Below, one piece after another: positions 1 to 7,400 of a stretch of 37,299 nucleotides of DNA; the stretch's first letter is position 1, and every line of letters begins with the position of its first letter. Made by a program: the position numbers and the translations under genes. This DNA comes from an uncultured Faecalibacterium sp. (GTDB taxonomy: Bacteria; Bacillota; Clostridia; Oscillospirales; Ruminococcaceae). Location of the stretch: assembly GCA_934540955.1 (NCBI GenBank), contig CAKTCY010000014.1:1-37299 (forward strand), in the 5' to 3' direction. A model generated the notes under the pieces. The model had not been told where the DNA came from. It worked only from the letters and a program-made list of their open reading frames with translations, and searched no databases.

Positions 1-432
1 ATCGCAGCACAGAACGCCATGCTCACGACATTGAGCACCCTGCTGCGCACAAAGGTCAAGACCCCGGAAGCAGCGAAAGCTGCAAAAGACATCAGCCTTC
101 GGAGAAAGCCGGTATACCAAGGCGACCTTGATGACATGGAGATGTACTTCATGGCGGCGGTCAAGGAAATCAAAAAGGGTATCGGGAGCCATTATGCCGA
201 ACAGGAAGCCATGAGCAAGAAAGTGGCAGAGAAGATGTTCACCGAATTGACCAAAGGGCAGGATGTGCAGCACCCAACGATTACGGCAGAGCAGTTGACA
301 GATGCAATGTTGGACAGCGTTTCGGGTATGGAAGGAGCCACGCCGGAAGCACTGGAACAGCTGCGAAGCGGTCTGTTGGGAATCTTGCAGTCTGCCGCAG
401 AGCAGGAAAACGCCCATGAAGCAGACGAATGA
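1..432 (+). CDS. C-terminal part of an unknown mobile-element protein (5' end outside window)
   Basis: The frame is open from the first base of the window, so this is probably the C-terminal part of a longer gene; the first ATG inside the window is at 19, which would give 137 aa. The visible protein is mostly helical by composition, charged, and ends in a Glu/Ala-rich tail. I recognise no domain. The next gene, a sigma factor, starts at 416 inside its last codons, so the two are probably translationally coupled. Its place between a sigma factor and the window edge, inside an element that ends at a tRNA-Lys attachment remnant, suggests a mobile-element accessory protein or the tail of a mobilisation protein. 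That is context only, not homology. Confidence 0.55.
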   Translation: MAAQNAMLTTLSTLLRTKVKTPEAAKAAKDISLRRKPVYQGDLDDMEMYFMAAVKEIKKGIGSHYAEQEAMSKKVAEKMFTELTKGQDVQHPTITAEQLTDAMLDSVSGMEGATPEALEQLRSGLLGILQSAAEQENAHEADE

Positions 433-1081
433 ACGGCTTTGTGCGCTGGCACAGAAAGGCGATGCTGCCGCACTGGACAGCCTGATCGACAACAACAAGT
501 CCTTTATTGGCAAGGTGGCAAATGACCTTTTCCGCAGCATGAATCTGGCACAGTCCGGCCTGAACCTTGACACGGACGATTTGAAACAGGCGGGCAATCT
601 GGGCTTGTGGAAGGCCGTGCCGAAGTTCGATGCGGCGCGCGGCATGAAGTTCCTGACATACGCAGCTCCGGCCATCCGCAACGCCATGATGGACATGGTT
701 CGGGATGCCTTTACTGCTTTTGAGCAGCGGATGCAGACGGAGGACAAGGATGGTGTGTGCTATCAGCGTGTTTCGCTGGATGATGTTCTGACGGGAGAAG
801 AACAGCTGCGGCGCATTGAGGCCATGGCCGACCCTTACGCCATGCAGCCGCAGACCACTATGGAAGAACAGGAATCGCGCCGGGAGCTGTACGATGGCCT
901 GAAACGGCTGACCCAACGGGAGCAGACCTATCTGCTGTACCGCTATGGCTTCACCGATGGCGAGGAACATCCGCTGATCGGCACGGCAATATACTTTCAC
1001 CTGACGAAAGGCCGCGCCAAAAAGACGGAGGAACAGGCCATGGATAATTTGTGGCTGGAACTGCCGTGGTGGTTTGTTTGA
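416..1081 (+). CDS. Sigma-70 family RNA polymerase sigma factor of a mobile element
   Basis: A 221-aa protein starting at the ATG at 416, which overlaps the upstream gene by 17 bp; a longer in-frame start at 302 would overlap the neighbour heavily and is less likely. Residues about 55-100 look like sigma region 2 (DLKQAGNLGLWKAVPKFD followed by the FLTYAAPAIRNAM helix). The segment LTQREQTYLLYRYGFTDG near residue 165 resembles the start of region 4, though the following helix-turn-helix is poorly conserved. The short length and lack of a region 1 fit the divergent sigma factors carried by clostridial integrative elements, which probably direct transcription of element genes. It is the last clearly coupled gene before an AT-richer stretch. 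Confidence 0.75.
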   Translation: MKQTNERLCALAQKGDAAALDSLIDNNKSFIGKVANDLFRSMNLAQSGLNLDTDDLKQAGNLGLWKAVPKFDAARGMKFLTYAAPAIRNAMMDMVRDAFTAFEQRMQTEDKDGVCYQRVSLDDVLTGEEQLRRIEAMADPYAMQPQTTMEEQESRRELYDGLKRLTQREQTYLLYRYGFTDGEEHPLIGTAIYFHLTKGRAKKTEEQAMDNLWLELPWWFV

Positions 1082-1260
1082 ATGAAAAGAAAAATCGTGA
1101 TTGTGCTACAAGTTTTCTGGGAATTTATGTGCAGCTATACGATTTTGAGAAATTTTGTAGACGGATGAAACAAAATAGGATTAAATCTAAGTATCTAAGG
1201 AACGTTGATTTCACGGAGCCGCTGATTACCGACTGTAGGATTTGAGGAGGATGCCGTTTT

Positions 1261-1764
1261 ATGAAAATTACACGAGATAAAATGTTTTTTTCAAAAGATC
1301 TTATTCATACACTGGCGTATGTCGGAATGTTTGTGGCGGCAATTATATCGGTTGGAGCGTGTAAGTCTGGTATTTGGGTGGCTGCGATATTAGCATGGAT
1401 TGTAGCAGGTATAATTATCGGATTGGCGATTATTTCTGACTATAAAAAGGCAGAACTTTTGAAAAATGGAACAAGAATCACCGGAAAGGTTACAGCAACA
1501 AAACGAGTACATATAAAATTTCATATGAGTACCTACCACCTTGCCGATGAAGATGTAATCTATCCATATGTGGTACATTATCAGTATAAAGTTAAAGGTG
1601 AAACCTATAATGGCAAGTCGCAGTGGTTTTGGTTCAATCCATGTATTCCGAAAGGGGCACCAATAAAAATTCTAGTGGACCCAAAGAATCCGACCCGAAG
1701 TACAGTTCTCAACCCGGAAAATCAAGGTTGCGAAAAAACATCGAAAGGAAAAAATTATGAGTAA
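1261..1764 (+). CDS. DUF3592 family membrane protein
   Basis: A 167-aa protein with GAGGAGG at 1244-1250, ten bases before the ATG. Two hydrophobic segments (about residues 13-31 and 36-58) are followed by a soluble beta-rich domain. In that domain the stretch YPYVVHYQYKVKGETYNGKS and the later ILVDPKNPTRS are typical of DUF3592, a family of membrane proteins without a known biochemical role. Base composition is clearly AT-richer than the sigma gene before it and the chromosome after 3222, fitting recently acquired cargo. The 58-aa membrane ORF that follows overlaps its last codons, so they probably form a pair. Function unknown. Confidence 0.75.
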   Translation: MKITRDKMFFSKDLIHTLAYVGMFVAAIISVGACKSGIWVAAILAWIVAGIIIGLAIISDYKKAELLKNGTRITGKVTATKRVHIKFHMSTYHLADEDVIYPYVVHYQYKVKGETYNGKSQWFWFNPCIPKGAPIKILVDPKNPTRSTVLNPENQGCEKTSKGKNYE

Positions 1765-1933
1765 ATTTATAGGAATGTTGTTGTTGGTTGCTCTTGCAGT
1801 ACGATTGGTAACACTTTTCTTCTTTAAGCAGAATGCTGTTCTGAATGAAATATCACTGGTACTGTTTATATCTATTTTCGTGGTTACAGTTATTGTAATG
1901 TTGGTAAAGTGGTGGAAGTGGAGAACTAAATAA
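1757..1933 (+). CDS. Small hydrophobic membrane protein (58 aa)
   Basis: The ATG at 1757 lies inside the end of the DUF3592 gene (8-bp overlap), preceded by a purine-rich GAAAGGAAAAAA stretch that could serve as ribosome site. Translation gives 58 aa with two hydrophobic segments, about residues 4-23 and 30-50, separated by a short FFKQNAVLNE turn and ending in a basic tail rich in Trp and Lys (KWWKWRTK). That is a two-pass membrane protein with the tail probably in the cytoplasm. I recognise no family. The overlap with the DUF3592 gene suggests a co-translated membrane pair within the mobile element. Confidence 0.55.
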   Translation: MSKFIGMLLLVALAVRLVTLFFFKQNAVLNEISLVLFISIFVVTVIVMLVKWWKWRTK

Positions 1934-1990
1934 TTTATATCATTGTGTTGTAGGGCTGTTTTATTGATTATCGTTATAAAGGGGCACTAT

Positions 1991-2314
1991 ATGGAAAATA
2001 CTGATATTCCCCAATTTCATACTTATCGAGGAGAAATCGAATTTGAAGGGACGTTAATACAGGCTGATATTTTTATTGACAATAAAATGCTTGAAGACAA
2101 AAACAGCTTTTTAATAAGTTTTTTGTGCAAATCTAATACGATATATAAAATGGTTTGCAGAAGTGTTTTAAAAAAGGAAGGATATTACATAAATCTAAAA
2201 TTCAATGGTGTAAAATTGAAAACCCGTGTCCTTTCAGTGTCACAAAGCTTTATTGATAGTAACTCGGAAACATATCGAATCGGCCTTATGTGTTCTAATG
2301 ATTTGTGCTTCTAA
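1991..2314 (+). CDS. Hypothetical protein (107 aa), mobile-element cargo
   Basis: The start is the ATG at 1991 because AAAGGGG at 1978-1984 sits at the right distance; an upstream in-frame ATG at 1943 has no such site. The product has no signal peptide or membrane segment. Alternating hydrophobic and polar residues, with segments such as YHTYRGEIEFEG-like strands early and GYYINLKFNGVKLKTRVLSV in the middle, suggest a small beta-rich fold, perhaps PilZ-like in shape, but no diagnostic motif is visible. The gene is AT-rich like its neighbours and ends shortly before a large inverted repeat at 2361-2405. Function unknown. Confidence 0.5.
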   Translation: MENTDIPQFHTYRGEIEFEGTLIQADIFIDNKMLEDKNSFLISFLCKSNTIYKMVCRSVLKKEGYYINLKFNGVKLKTRVLSVSQSFIDSNSETYRIGLMCSNDLCF

Positions 2315-2360
2315 ATCAAAAGACAGTCGATGGTACGGTTCGGAGCGAAGCATCAACAAA

Positions 2361-2405
2361 CCAACAGCCCTCTATTTGCGAGGACTGCAAGTAGAGGGCT
2401 ATTGG
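2361..2405. terminator. Large inverted repeat between convergent genes, probable bidirectional terminator
   Basis: CCAA plus AGCCCTCTATTTGC (2361-2379) pairs with GCAAGTAGAGGGCT plus TTGG (2387-2405) around a 7-nt loop, giving roughly an 18-bp stem with one small internal mismatch. It lies between a plus-strand gene ending at 2314 and a minus-strand gene ending at 2432. There is no strong T-run on either side, so termination is inferred from position and stem strength. Confidence 0.5.
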
Positions 2406-2431
2406 TCTGTTTGGAATATTTTAATTAAAGG

Positions 2432-2680
2432 TCAATCTTCTAACCTGCCATGGTCACAGCCAAGCGAGAGATAATGCTCAATTTCACCACCCAGTACAAG
2501 CTGGGCGTATTCCAAGGGCTTGTTGTAGAGCAGCCAATCCAATTCTGCCCGCTGTGCTGGAATGTTGCCGTACTCGTCCTCTATGGCGATGCAGTCGATG
2601 GAAAGAGTAGTTCCATCCTCAAACCGGGCTTCCACTCGGTTGGTGTCCATGTTGTAGCGGCAGGAAAGCAGTTTCATCAT
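2432..2680 (-). CDS. DUF6061 family small protein
   Basis: An 82-aa protein on the minus strand. An AGGAGG (complement of 2689-2694) lies eight bases before the first of two adjacent ATG codons, supporting the start at 2680. The sequence resembles a small family common in clostridial mobile elements: an N-terminal LLSCRYNMDTNRVEARFEDG hairpin region, then IDCIAIEDEYGN, then a helix with ELDWLLYNKPLEYAQLVLGG. No catalytic motif or membrane segment is visible and the molecular role is unknown. It is the last gene before the element edge at the tRNA-Lys remnant, and is separated from it by direct repeats that could be recombinase sites. Confidence 0.65.
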   Translation of the reverse strand: MMKLLSCRYNMDTNRVEARFEDGTTLSIDCIAIEDEYGNIPAQRAELDWLLYNKPLEYAQLVLGGEIEHYLSLGCDHGRLED

Positions 2681-2778
2681 AGTAGTATCCTCCTAGACTT
2701 GATTTTGGGGTGCGGCCACTCAAACCAATGCCGTCAAGCCGGTGTGGGATAGGGCGATTTTATTTGTCAGAGAGTAAG

Positions 2779-2821
2779 TGCACGGTTTCTGCACGGATTT
2801 TGCACGGTTTCAAAACGTGCA
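2779..2821. repeat. Three 11-bp-phased TGCACGG repeats plus an inverted half site
   Basis: TGCACGG occurs at 2779-2785, 2790-2796 and 2801-2807, exactly 11 bp apart, each followed by a T-rich triplet, and an inverted ACGTGCA sits at 2815-2821. Such helically phased direct repeats near an attachment site are typical of recombinase arm-binding or excisionase sites. That function is inferred. The 2695-2948 interval holds nothing else I can support. Confidence 0.45.
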
Positions 2822-2948
2822 GAGGGTGCTTTTCGCTGCAAAATCCGACAAAGGGTGCAGAAATTGCTGGGTAAAAAACTACGCTGCTTTGTTCAAAAAC
2901 AACGATGACTCGAAACTTCCATCTTTTGAGATGAACCCGCGACTTGCT

Positions 2949-2993
2949 CTCTTAATCAGTGGGCCCAGGGTTCGAGTCCCTGGAGGTGCACCA
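2949..2993 (+). other. 3' half of tRNA-Lys(CUU): attachment-site remnant of the mobile element
   Basis: The stretch carries an anticodon loop CTCTTAA with CUU anticodon at 2951-2953, the 3' anticodon strand, a 5-bp T stem CAGGG/CCCTG around TTCGAGT, the 3' acceptor strand GAGGTGC, A73 and an encoded CCA at 2991-2993. The bases 5' of the loop do not pair with the 3' anticodon strand, and no D arm or 5' acceptor strand is present, so this is not a whole tRNA. It matches the 3' end duplicated when a tyrosine-recombinase element integrates into a tRNA gene. The intact copy would lie at the other end of the element, outside the window. Confidence 0.8.
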
Positions 2994-2998
2994 ATAAA

Positions 2999-3034
2999 AG
3001 AGCGTTGGATCGTTTGATTCAACGCTCTTTTTCT
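2999..3034 (+). terminator. Terminator downstream of the tRNA-Lys remnant
   Basis: AGAGCGTTG pairs with CAACGCTCT around a loop of about 12 nt and is followed by a five-T run. It is probably the original terminator of the tRNA-Lys gene, now next to the remnant. Confidence 0.7.
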
Positions 3035-3151
3035 ATGCAAAAAAAAACGGCTACACACCTTCTGCACACCGTTTGTACATTTGCCTGGATCAGGGGCTTT
3101 TCTGCGCAAGACCGTTTTTTCACTGGGGGCGGCTGCAAAAGAGTCCCAACG

Positions 3152-3190
3152 AAAAATAAGACAGACGCCCCCTTTCGGGATCGTCTGTCT
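3152..3190 (-). terminator. Terminator of the ADP-ribosylglycohydrolase gene
   Basis: Read on the minus strand, AGACAGACG (complement of 3182-3190) pairs with CGTCTGTCT (complement of 3159-3167). An inner CCC-GAAA-GGG helix lies in the loop, and TATTTTT follows. It lies about 30 bp beyond the stop codon at 3222. The rest of 3035-3221 shows no gene. Confidence 0.75.
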
Positions 3191-3221
3191 CATTTCTTAT
3201 ACGGCCGCTTTCGCCCCTGCT

Positions 3222-4037
3222 TCAGCGCCGGGCGGGGAGCTTGTCCGCGATCTGCCTGAGAAAGCGCAGATAAAGGGACAAAATATCCTCCGGCAGACGC
3301 ACCAATGCAGCGGCGATCAGATCCTGAGGCATTCCATAAAAGGCCTCTGCGATGCCGCCGGTGATGCAGGCGATGGTGTCGCTGTCGCCACCCAGCGAAA
3401 CAGCAGTTCGCAGAGCGTCCTCGTAGTCCGTGCTCTCCAGAAATGCCGTGATGGCTTCCGGTACGGTTTCCTGACAGCTCTCTACATGATGGTAGGTCGG
3501 GCGGATGTCGTCGCAGCTGCGGTGCAGATCGTAATGGAAGGTCTGCTCAATATGCTCCCGGATCTCCTGCTTGCTGTGACCGGTACGCGCCAGAAAGATG
3601 GCAACTGCGGTGGACTGCGCACCCTTGATCCCTTCCGGATGGTCATGGGTCGTTTCGGCGGTTGCCTTGGCAATGGTCATTACACTGTCCAGATCATCGC
3701 ATAACCAGCCAACGGAAGAAGCTCTCATGGCAGAGCCATTGCCAAAGCTCCCATAAGGCTCTGTACTGCGCGTCCACAGCCAACGGCGGAACTTGCCGCC
3801 GTATCCGGCATTGGGATAGGCGTGCCCCCATTTCTGCATGGCATCTACAACGGCCTTTCTGGTCTTATCCGGATCTCCGCTGCCCTGCAGGACGCCTTCT
3901 GCAACGGCAACCGTCATAACGGTGTCGTCGGTGAAAAGGCTGGCACGACTTAAAAGCGGGAAATCCTTGTGCTTATAGTTGTTTGCATCAAATTCGTAAG
4001 GACTGCCAACGATATCGCCCAAAATAGCACCAAGCAT
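3222..4037 (-). CDS. ADP-ribosylglycohydrolase family protein
   Basis: A 271-aa protein. The start is the ATG at 4037 because GGAGG lies five bases before it; in-frame ATGs further upstream (4049, 4085) are less well placed. Family motifs are visible along its length: GAILGDIVGSPYEF at the N-terminus, FTDDTVMTVAVAEGVL with the paired Asp that bind metal, NGSAMRASSVGW in the middle, THDHPEGIKGAQ, and SLGGDSDTIACITGG near the C-terminus, which supplies the second metal-binding Asp group. Members with this set remove ADP-ribose from proteins or small molecules in the cytoplasm using two divalent metals. The gene stands alone with its own terminator. A functional link to the divergent 25-kb operon is possible but unsupported. 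Confidence 0.9.
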   Translation of the reverse strand: MLGAILGDIVGSPYEFDANNYKHKDFPLLSRASLFTDDTVMTVAVAEGVLQGSGDPDKTRKAVVDAMQKWGHAYPNAGYGGKFRRWLWTRSTEPYGSFGNGSAMRASSVGWLCDDLDSVMTIAKATAETTHDHPEGIKGAQSTAVAIFLARTGHSKQEIREHIEQTFHYDLHRSCDDIRPTYHHVESCQETVPEAITAFLESTDYEDALRTAVSLGGDSDTIACITGGIAEAFYGMPQDLIAAALVRLPEDILSLYLRFLRQIADKLPARR

Positions 4038-4110
4038 AAAAACCTCCATATTATAATAAGAGCGGCTTTTTGTTGATTGTAACACACCCCTTGCACCTTT
4101 TCAATATACT

Positions 4111-4230
4111 GCGGTCAGATCTCAGGGTCGATCCGGCAGAGCCTGCCGACTTTTGACCGCGCCCCCTGAAGCGCCTCAAAAAGTCAGCCGACCTTCAAGC
4201 TCCGACGCCCCGAGTACAGGGGCGTTTTTT
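4111..4230 (+). ncRNA. Structured element with alternative hairpins ending in an intrinsic terminator
   Basis: No gene fits here. GCGGTCA (4111-4117) pairs with TGACCGC (4154-4160) and encloses GGCAG/CTGCC (4135-4147). A competing hairpin pairs GACTTTTGA (4148-4156) with TCAAAAAGTC (4176-4185), so the two cannot form together. A terminator follows: ACGCCCC (4205-4211), GGGGCGT (4219-4225) and six T. The layout fits a small RNA or a switch-like leader. I do not recognise the family and see no good promoter at the right distance. A dispersed palindromic repeat is the main alternative. Confidence 0.4.
4205..4230 (+). terminator. Intrinsic terminator before the 25-kb operon
   Basis: A 7-bp GC stem (ACGCCCC with GGGGCGT) with a 7-nt loop and a run of six T on the plus strand. 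It would insulate the operon promoter at 4298-4326 from upstream transcription. Confidence 0.75.
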
Positions 4231-4297
4231 GATGGAAGCCATTGCCATTTTTGATATTTTTTCGGAAAAAGGTTTTGAAATATTGTGGGTGCTGATG

Positions 4298-4341
4298 TTG
4301 CTAAATGCGACAAACTTCGCTATACTGTTGTTATCAACAGT
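4298..4341 (+). promoter_or_regulatory. Promoter of the 25-kb operon with an overlapping palindrome
   Basis: TTGCTA (4298-4303) and TATACT (4321-4326) are separated by 17 bp, a good vegetative promoter. A perfect inverted repeat, ACTGTTG-TTAT-CAACAGT (4324-4341), covers the end of the -10 box and the expected start of transcription, so it could be an operator or a 5' mRNA hairpin. The predicted leader to the first gene is about 137 nt. Confidence 0.7.
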
Positions 4342-4373
4342 AAGACTTGCACCTGACCGGAAACCGAGAAAAT

Positions 4374-4460
4374 TGCATTGCGGCAACTTTTTCATGGGGA
4401 GCGGAGCAATGCACTGTTATCGGTCGATGGGGTAAACGACAGCGGATAACAGACTGGAGG
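4374..4460 (+). promoter_or_regulatory. Leader hairpins before the first ATPase gene
   Basis: TGCATTGC (4374-4381) pairs with GCAATGCA (4406-4413). Immediately after, CTGTTATC (4414-4421) pairs with GATAACAG (4445-4452), with GTCG/CGAC inside. The second stem ends beside the ribosome site CTGGAGG (4454-4460), so it could modulate translation of the first gene. There is no terminator T-run. Confidence 0.45.
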
Positions 4461-4469
4461 AATCAAAAT

Positions 4470-7400
4470 ATGCAAGAACGCGATCTTATTCTGCGATTTT
4501 TTCCGGATGAACTATGCACATCGCTGAAAAACTATCTTGCGGAAAAAGCGAAAAACACGGAGGCGGATCGGGTCGAGCGGAATGACCTGACCCAGATGGA
4601 CAATGCAGAAAAGACACGCCTGCGGAATGAAGATCAGAACGTCAACGCAACGATCGAGAGCGAGTACCAGAAGGGCCGGAATCGTCTGAACCGCCAGCAG
4701 GCAGAGGAGATGACCGCCGCCCAGAAGCGCCGGGATGCATGGCTGCAGGCGATGGATGCCTACCATACCCGTGTGCAGGCGGCACGCGGCCGGGTGGAGT
4801 GGCAGCTGTCCTACTGCGCCTACGACCAGAACGGCCGGAGCAATCCCCTTGCAGATGCGAACCAGATCCCGCAGCGGCTGCCGCAGAACGGCAAGGGTGA
4901 GGTGCTCTCCATCCTGAAGGAAGAATCTGCGAGCCTCTTCCAGAAGGGCGAGGATCACAATCAGCCGCTGCTGCAAATAGATCAGAAGGCCGAGGAGCTT
5001 GCTGCCCGTGCCGAGACGCTGATGGGACAGGTGCGCGGCGAGGCGGAACAGGAATATAGCCGCGAAACCGATGCCATCCGCACAAAGTACCGCGAGAAGA
5101 ACGCGGAGCTGGATAAACGGCACAGCGCTGCCGTGGAAAAGTGGAAAACCGTCCTTGCAGAAAAGACGAAGCAGCAGAGCGAGGCTGCCCGCAAGCGCAC
5201 GCAGGCGCAGCGGACCGTCTCTGTACAGCGCGCCGAAGCACTGGATGCCCGGTTCCGCAGGGATTTTGTGGAGAAGCTGCAGCCGGAAAGGGTGCAGGCT
5301 GCCTATCAGGCCGTGCGGGCAGCTCTGCCGCAGTATAAGGGCTACACCCCGGCCAAGGAAAGCTTGGGCGGCCTGATCATGGGCGACAGTCAGGTCGATA
5401 TCACCTCCTATATGGACGATCTGGTGGTCCGCGAGTGCATGGAGAGGTACTGCGCGTTTGCCCTGCGGCAGGAAGGCGGCAGGAGCTATCTCGTGCTGCC
5501 GCACGCCGTATCCTTTACGGACAGCGCCTTCTCGTCCGTTATCGGGTACAATGCGGATACCCGCGACACGGTCATTTCCAACCTGAACGCCATGACGCTG
5601 CAGCTGTTTATGACCAACCCGGCGGGCAAGATCCGCTTTACCTTCATCAGCCCCAGCGACGCGGGCGATGCCTTCTCCACCTTCATGCGCTTTACCGATG
5701 TGGACGAGCGTCTGGTGGATACCCACGTCTGGGTGGACTCCCAGCGCATCGAGGAGCGTCTGGACGTGCTGCTGGACCGTGCCCAGACCATCAGTCAGGA
5801 TTATCTGCGCGGGCAGTACAATGACATTCTGGAGTACAATCAGGCTGCCGGAAAGAACGCCGAGCCGCTGCAGTTCCTCGTGGTGGCAGATTTCCCCCGC
5901 GGCTTTACGCAGACTGCACTGGAAAAGCTGGAAAATGTGATGAGCAACGGCCCCAAGAATGGTATCTATACCATTCTCAGCGGCGATATGAACGAGCTGC
6001 TGGGCAGCGATGAGGGCAATGACCAGCGTTACAATGCAGTCCTGCGCCGCGTGTGCAGCAAGCTGACCTTCTTCCATTTTGACGAAAAGGGCATCCATGT
6101 GCCCAATGCTCAGTCGCCTCGCGTTTCCGGCGCTCATGCAACGATCGACCGGATCTATCTGCCGGTGGTCCTGCCGACCGAGCGCAGTCTGGTGGATTCC
6201 ACCATCGAAACGCTGAAAAAGGCAATCCGCGCGGCAGAGCGTGTCACCATTACCTACGATGATGTGATGGATGGCCTGCCGCAGATGCCCGAACGCTGGT
6301 TCGGCTATTCGGATCGTCAGGGTCTGTCCGTACCGTTTGCCCTGTCCGGTGCAAACAAGGTGCTGTCGCTGGAGCTGGCGGCGGATGCCCTCAGCTCCAG
6401 ATACCACACGCTGGTCACCGGCATGATCGGCTCCGGCAAGAGCACCCTGCTGCATACCCTCATCATGGGTCTGCTGATGAAGTACAGCCCCGAGGATGTG
6501 CAGATCTATCTGATGGACTTCAAGGACGGTGTGGAGTTCAAGATCTACACCGAGTACGAGCTGCAGAACTTCCGTGCCATCTCCATTGATACCGAACCGG
6601 AGTTTGGCCTTGCGGTGCTGAAAAAGATCGAAGCGGAGATGCAGAGCCGCAACAATATCTTCAAGCAGGATGGCTGCCGTGATCTGGAGGGCTACCGTCA
6701 GAGGATGGCAGAGGCGGGCGATCCGCACCACGGGATGCCGCGCACCATCCTCATCATCGACGAATTTCAGGAGGCCTTTGGCAGGAGCGATGACCCGGTC
6801 ATGAGCGAGGCCGCAGAGATCATCAAGCGTCTGACGCTGGTCGGCCGCGCTCCCGCCATCTACCTCATCATGGCAACACAGGATATCAAGAATGCGGCAG
6901 CCCTGCCGGAAACGGTGTACAACCAGTTCGAGACCCGTATTGCACTGAAGAGCAGCCCGGATTCTGCGCGCATCGTTCTGCCGGACAACCCCATGGCAGA
7001 CCAGCTTATCAATCTGGACAAGGGCGTGGCGATCTTCAACGCTTCGGCGGGCAACAAGGATCACAACGTGCAGTGCCGCATCGCCTTCTGCAACGAGAAC
7101 GAGCAGCGTGCGCTGCTGGAGCAGATCGCCCAAAAGCAGGCTGCCGCCGGCTTCCGGGTGGCAGGGGGCACCCGGCTGCTGCTGTCCAGCATTCAGGACG
7201 ACCGTGCGAATCCCCTCAATCATTTTGAGGCAAAGGGTACGCTGCTCGACCACGAGGAGGCCGAGGGTCTGGGGTATCGTCTCTTTGTCGGCGAAGAGCT
7301 TTCGATGCAGGATCACTTCCATCCCGAGCTCACCAGCCGCAAGGGGCAGAATCTGCTGCTGACCGGACGGGATCAGGGGCGTGTGCGCACCACCACCGCC

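Noticed and set aside
1051..1245. A 64-residue open frame after the sigma factor
   Set aside because: No ribosome site, overlaps the sigma gene end and shows no coding character. I see nothing else in 1082-1243.
2949..2993. A complete tRNA-Lys gene
   Set aside because: The 5' acceptor strand, D arm and the 5' anticodon strand are missing; the preceding bases do not pair.
2778..3017. Open frame across the tRNA-Lys remnant
   Set aside because: It runs through the tRNA fragment and the repeats, and lacks a ribosome site.
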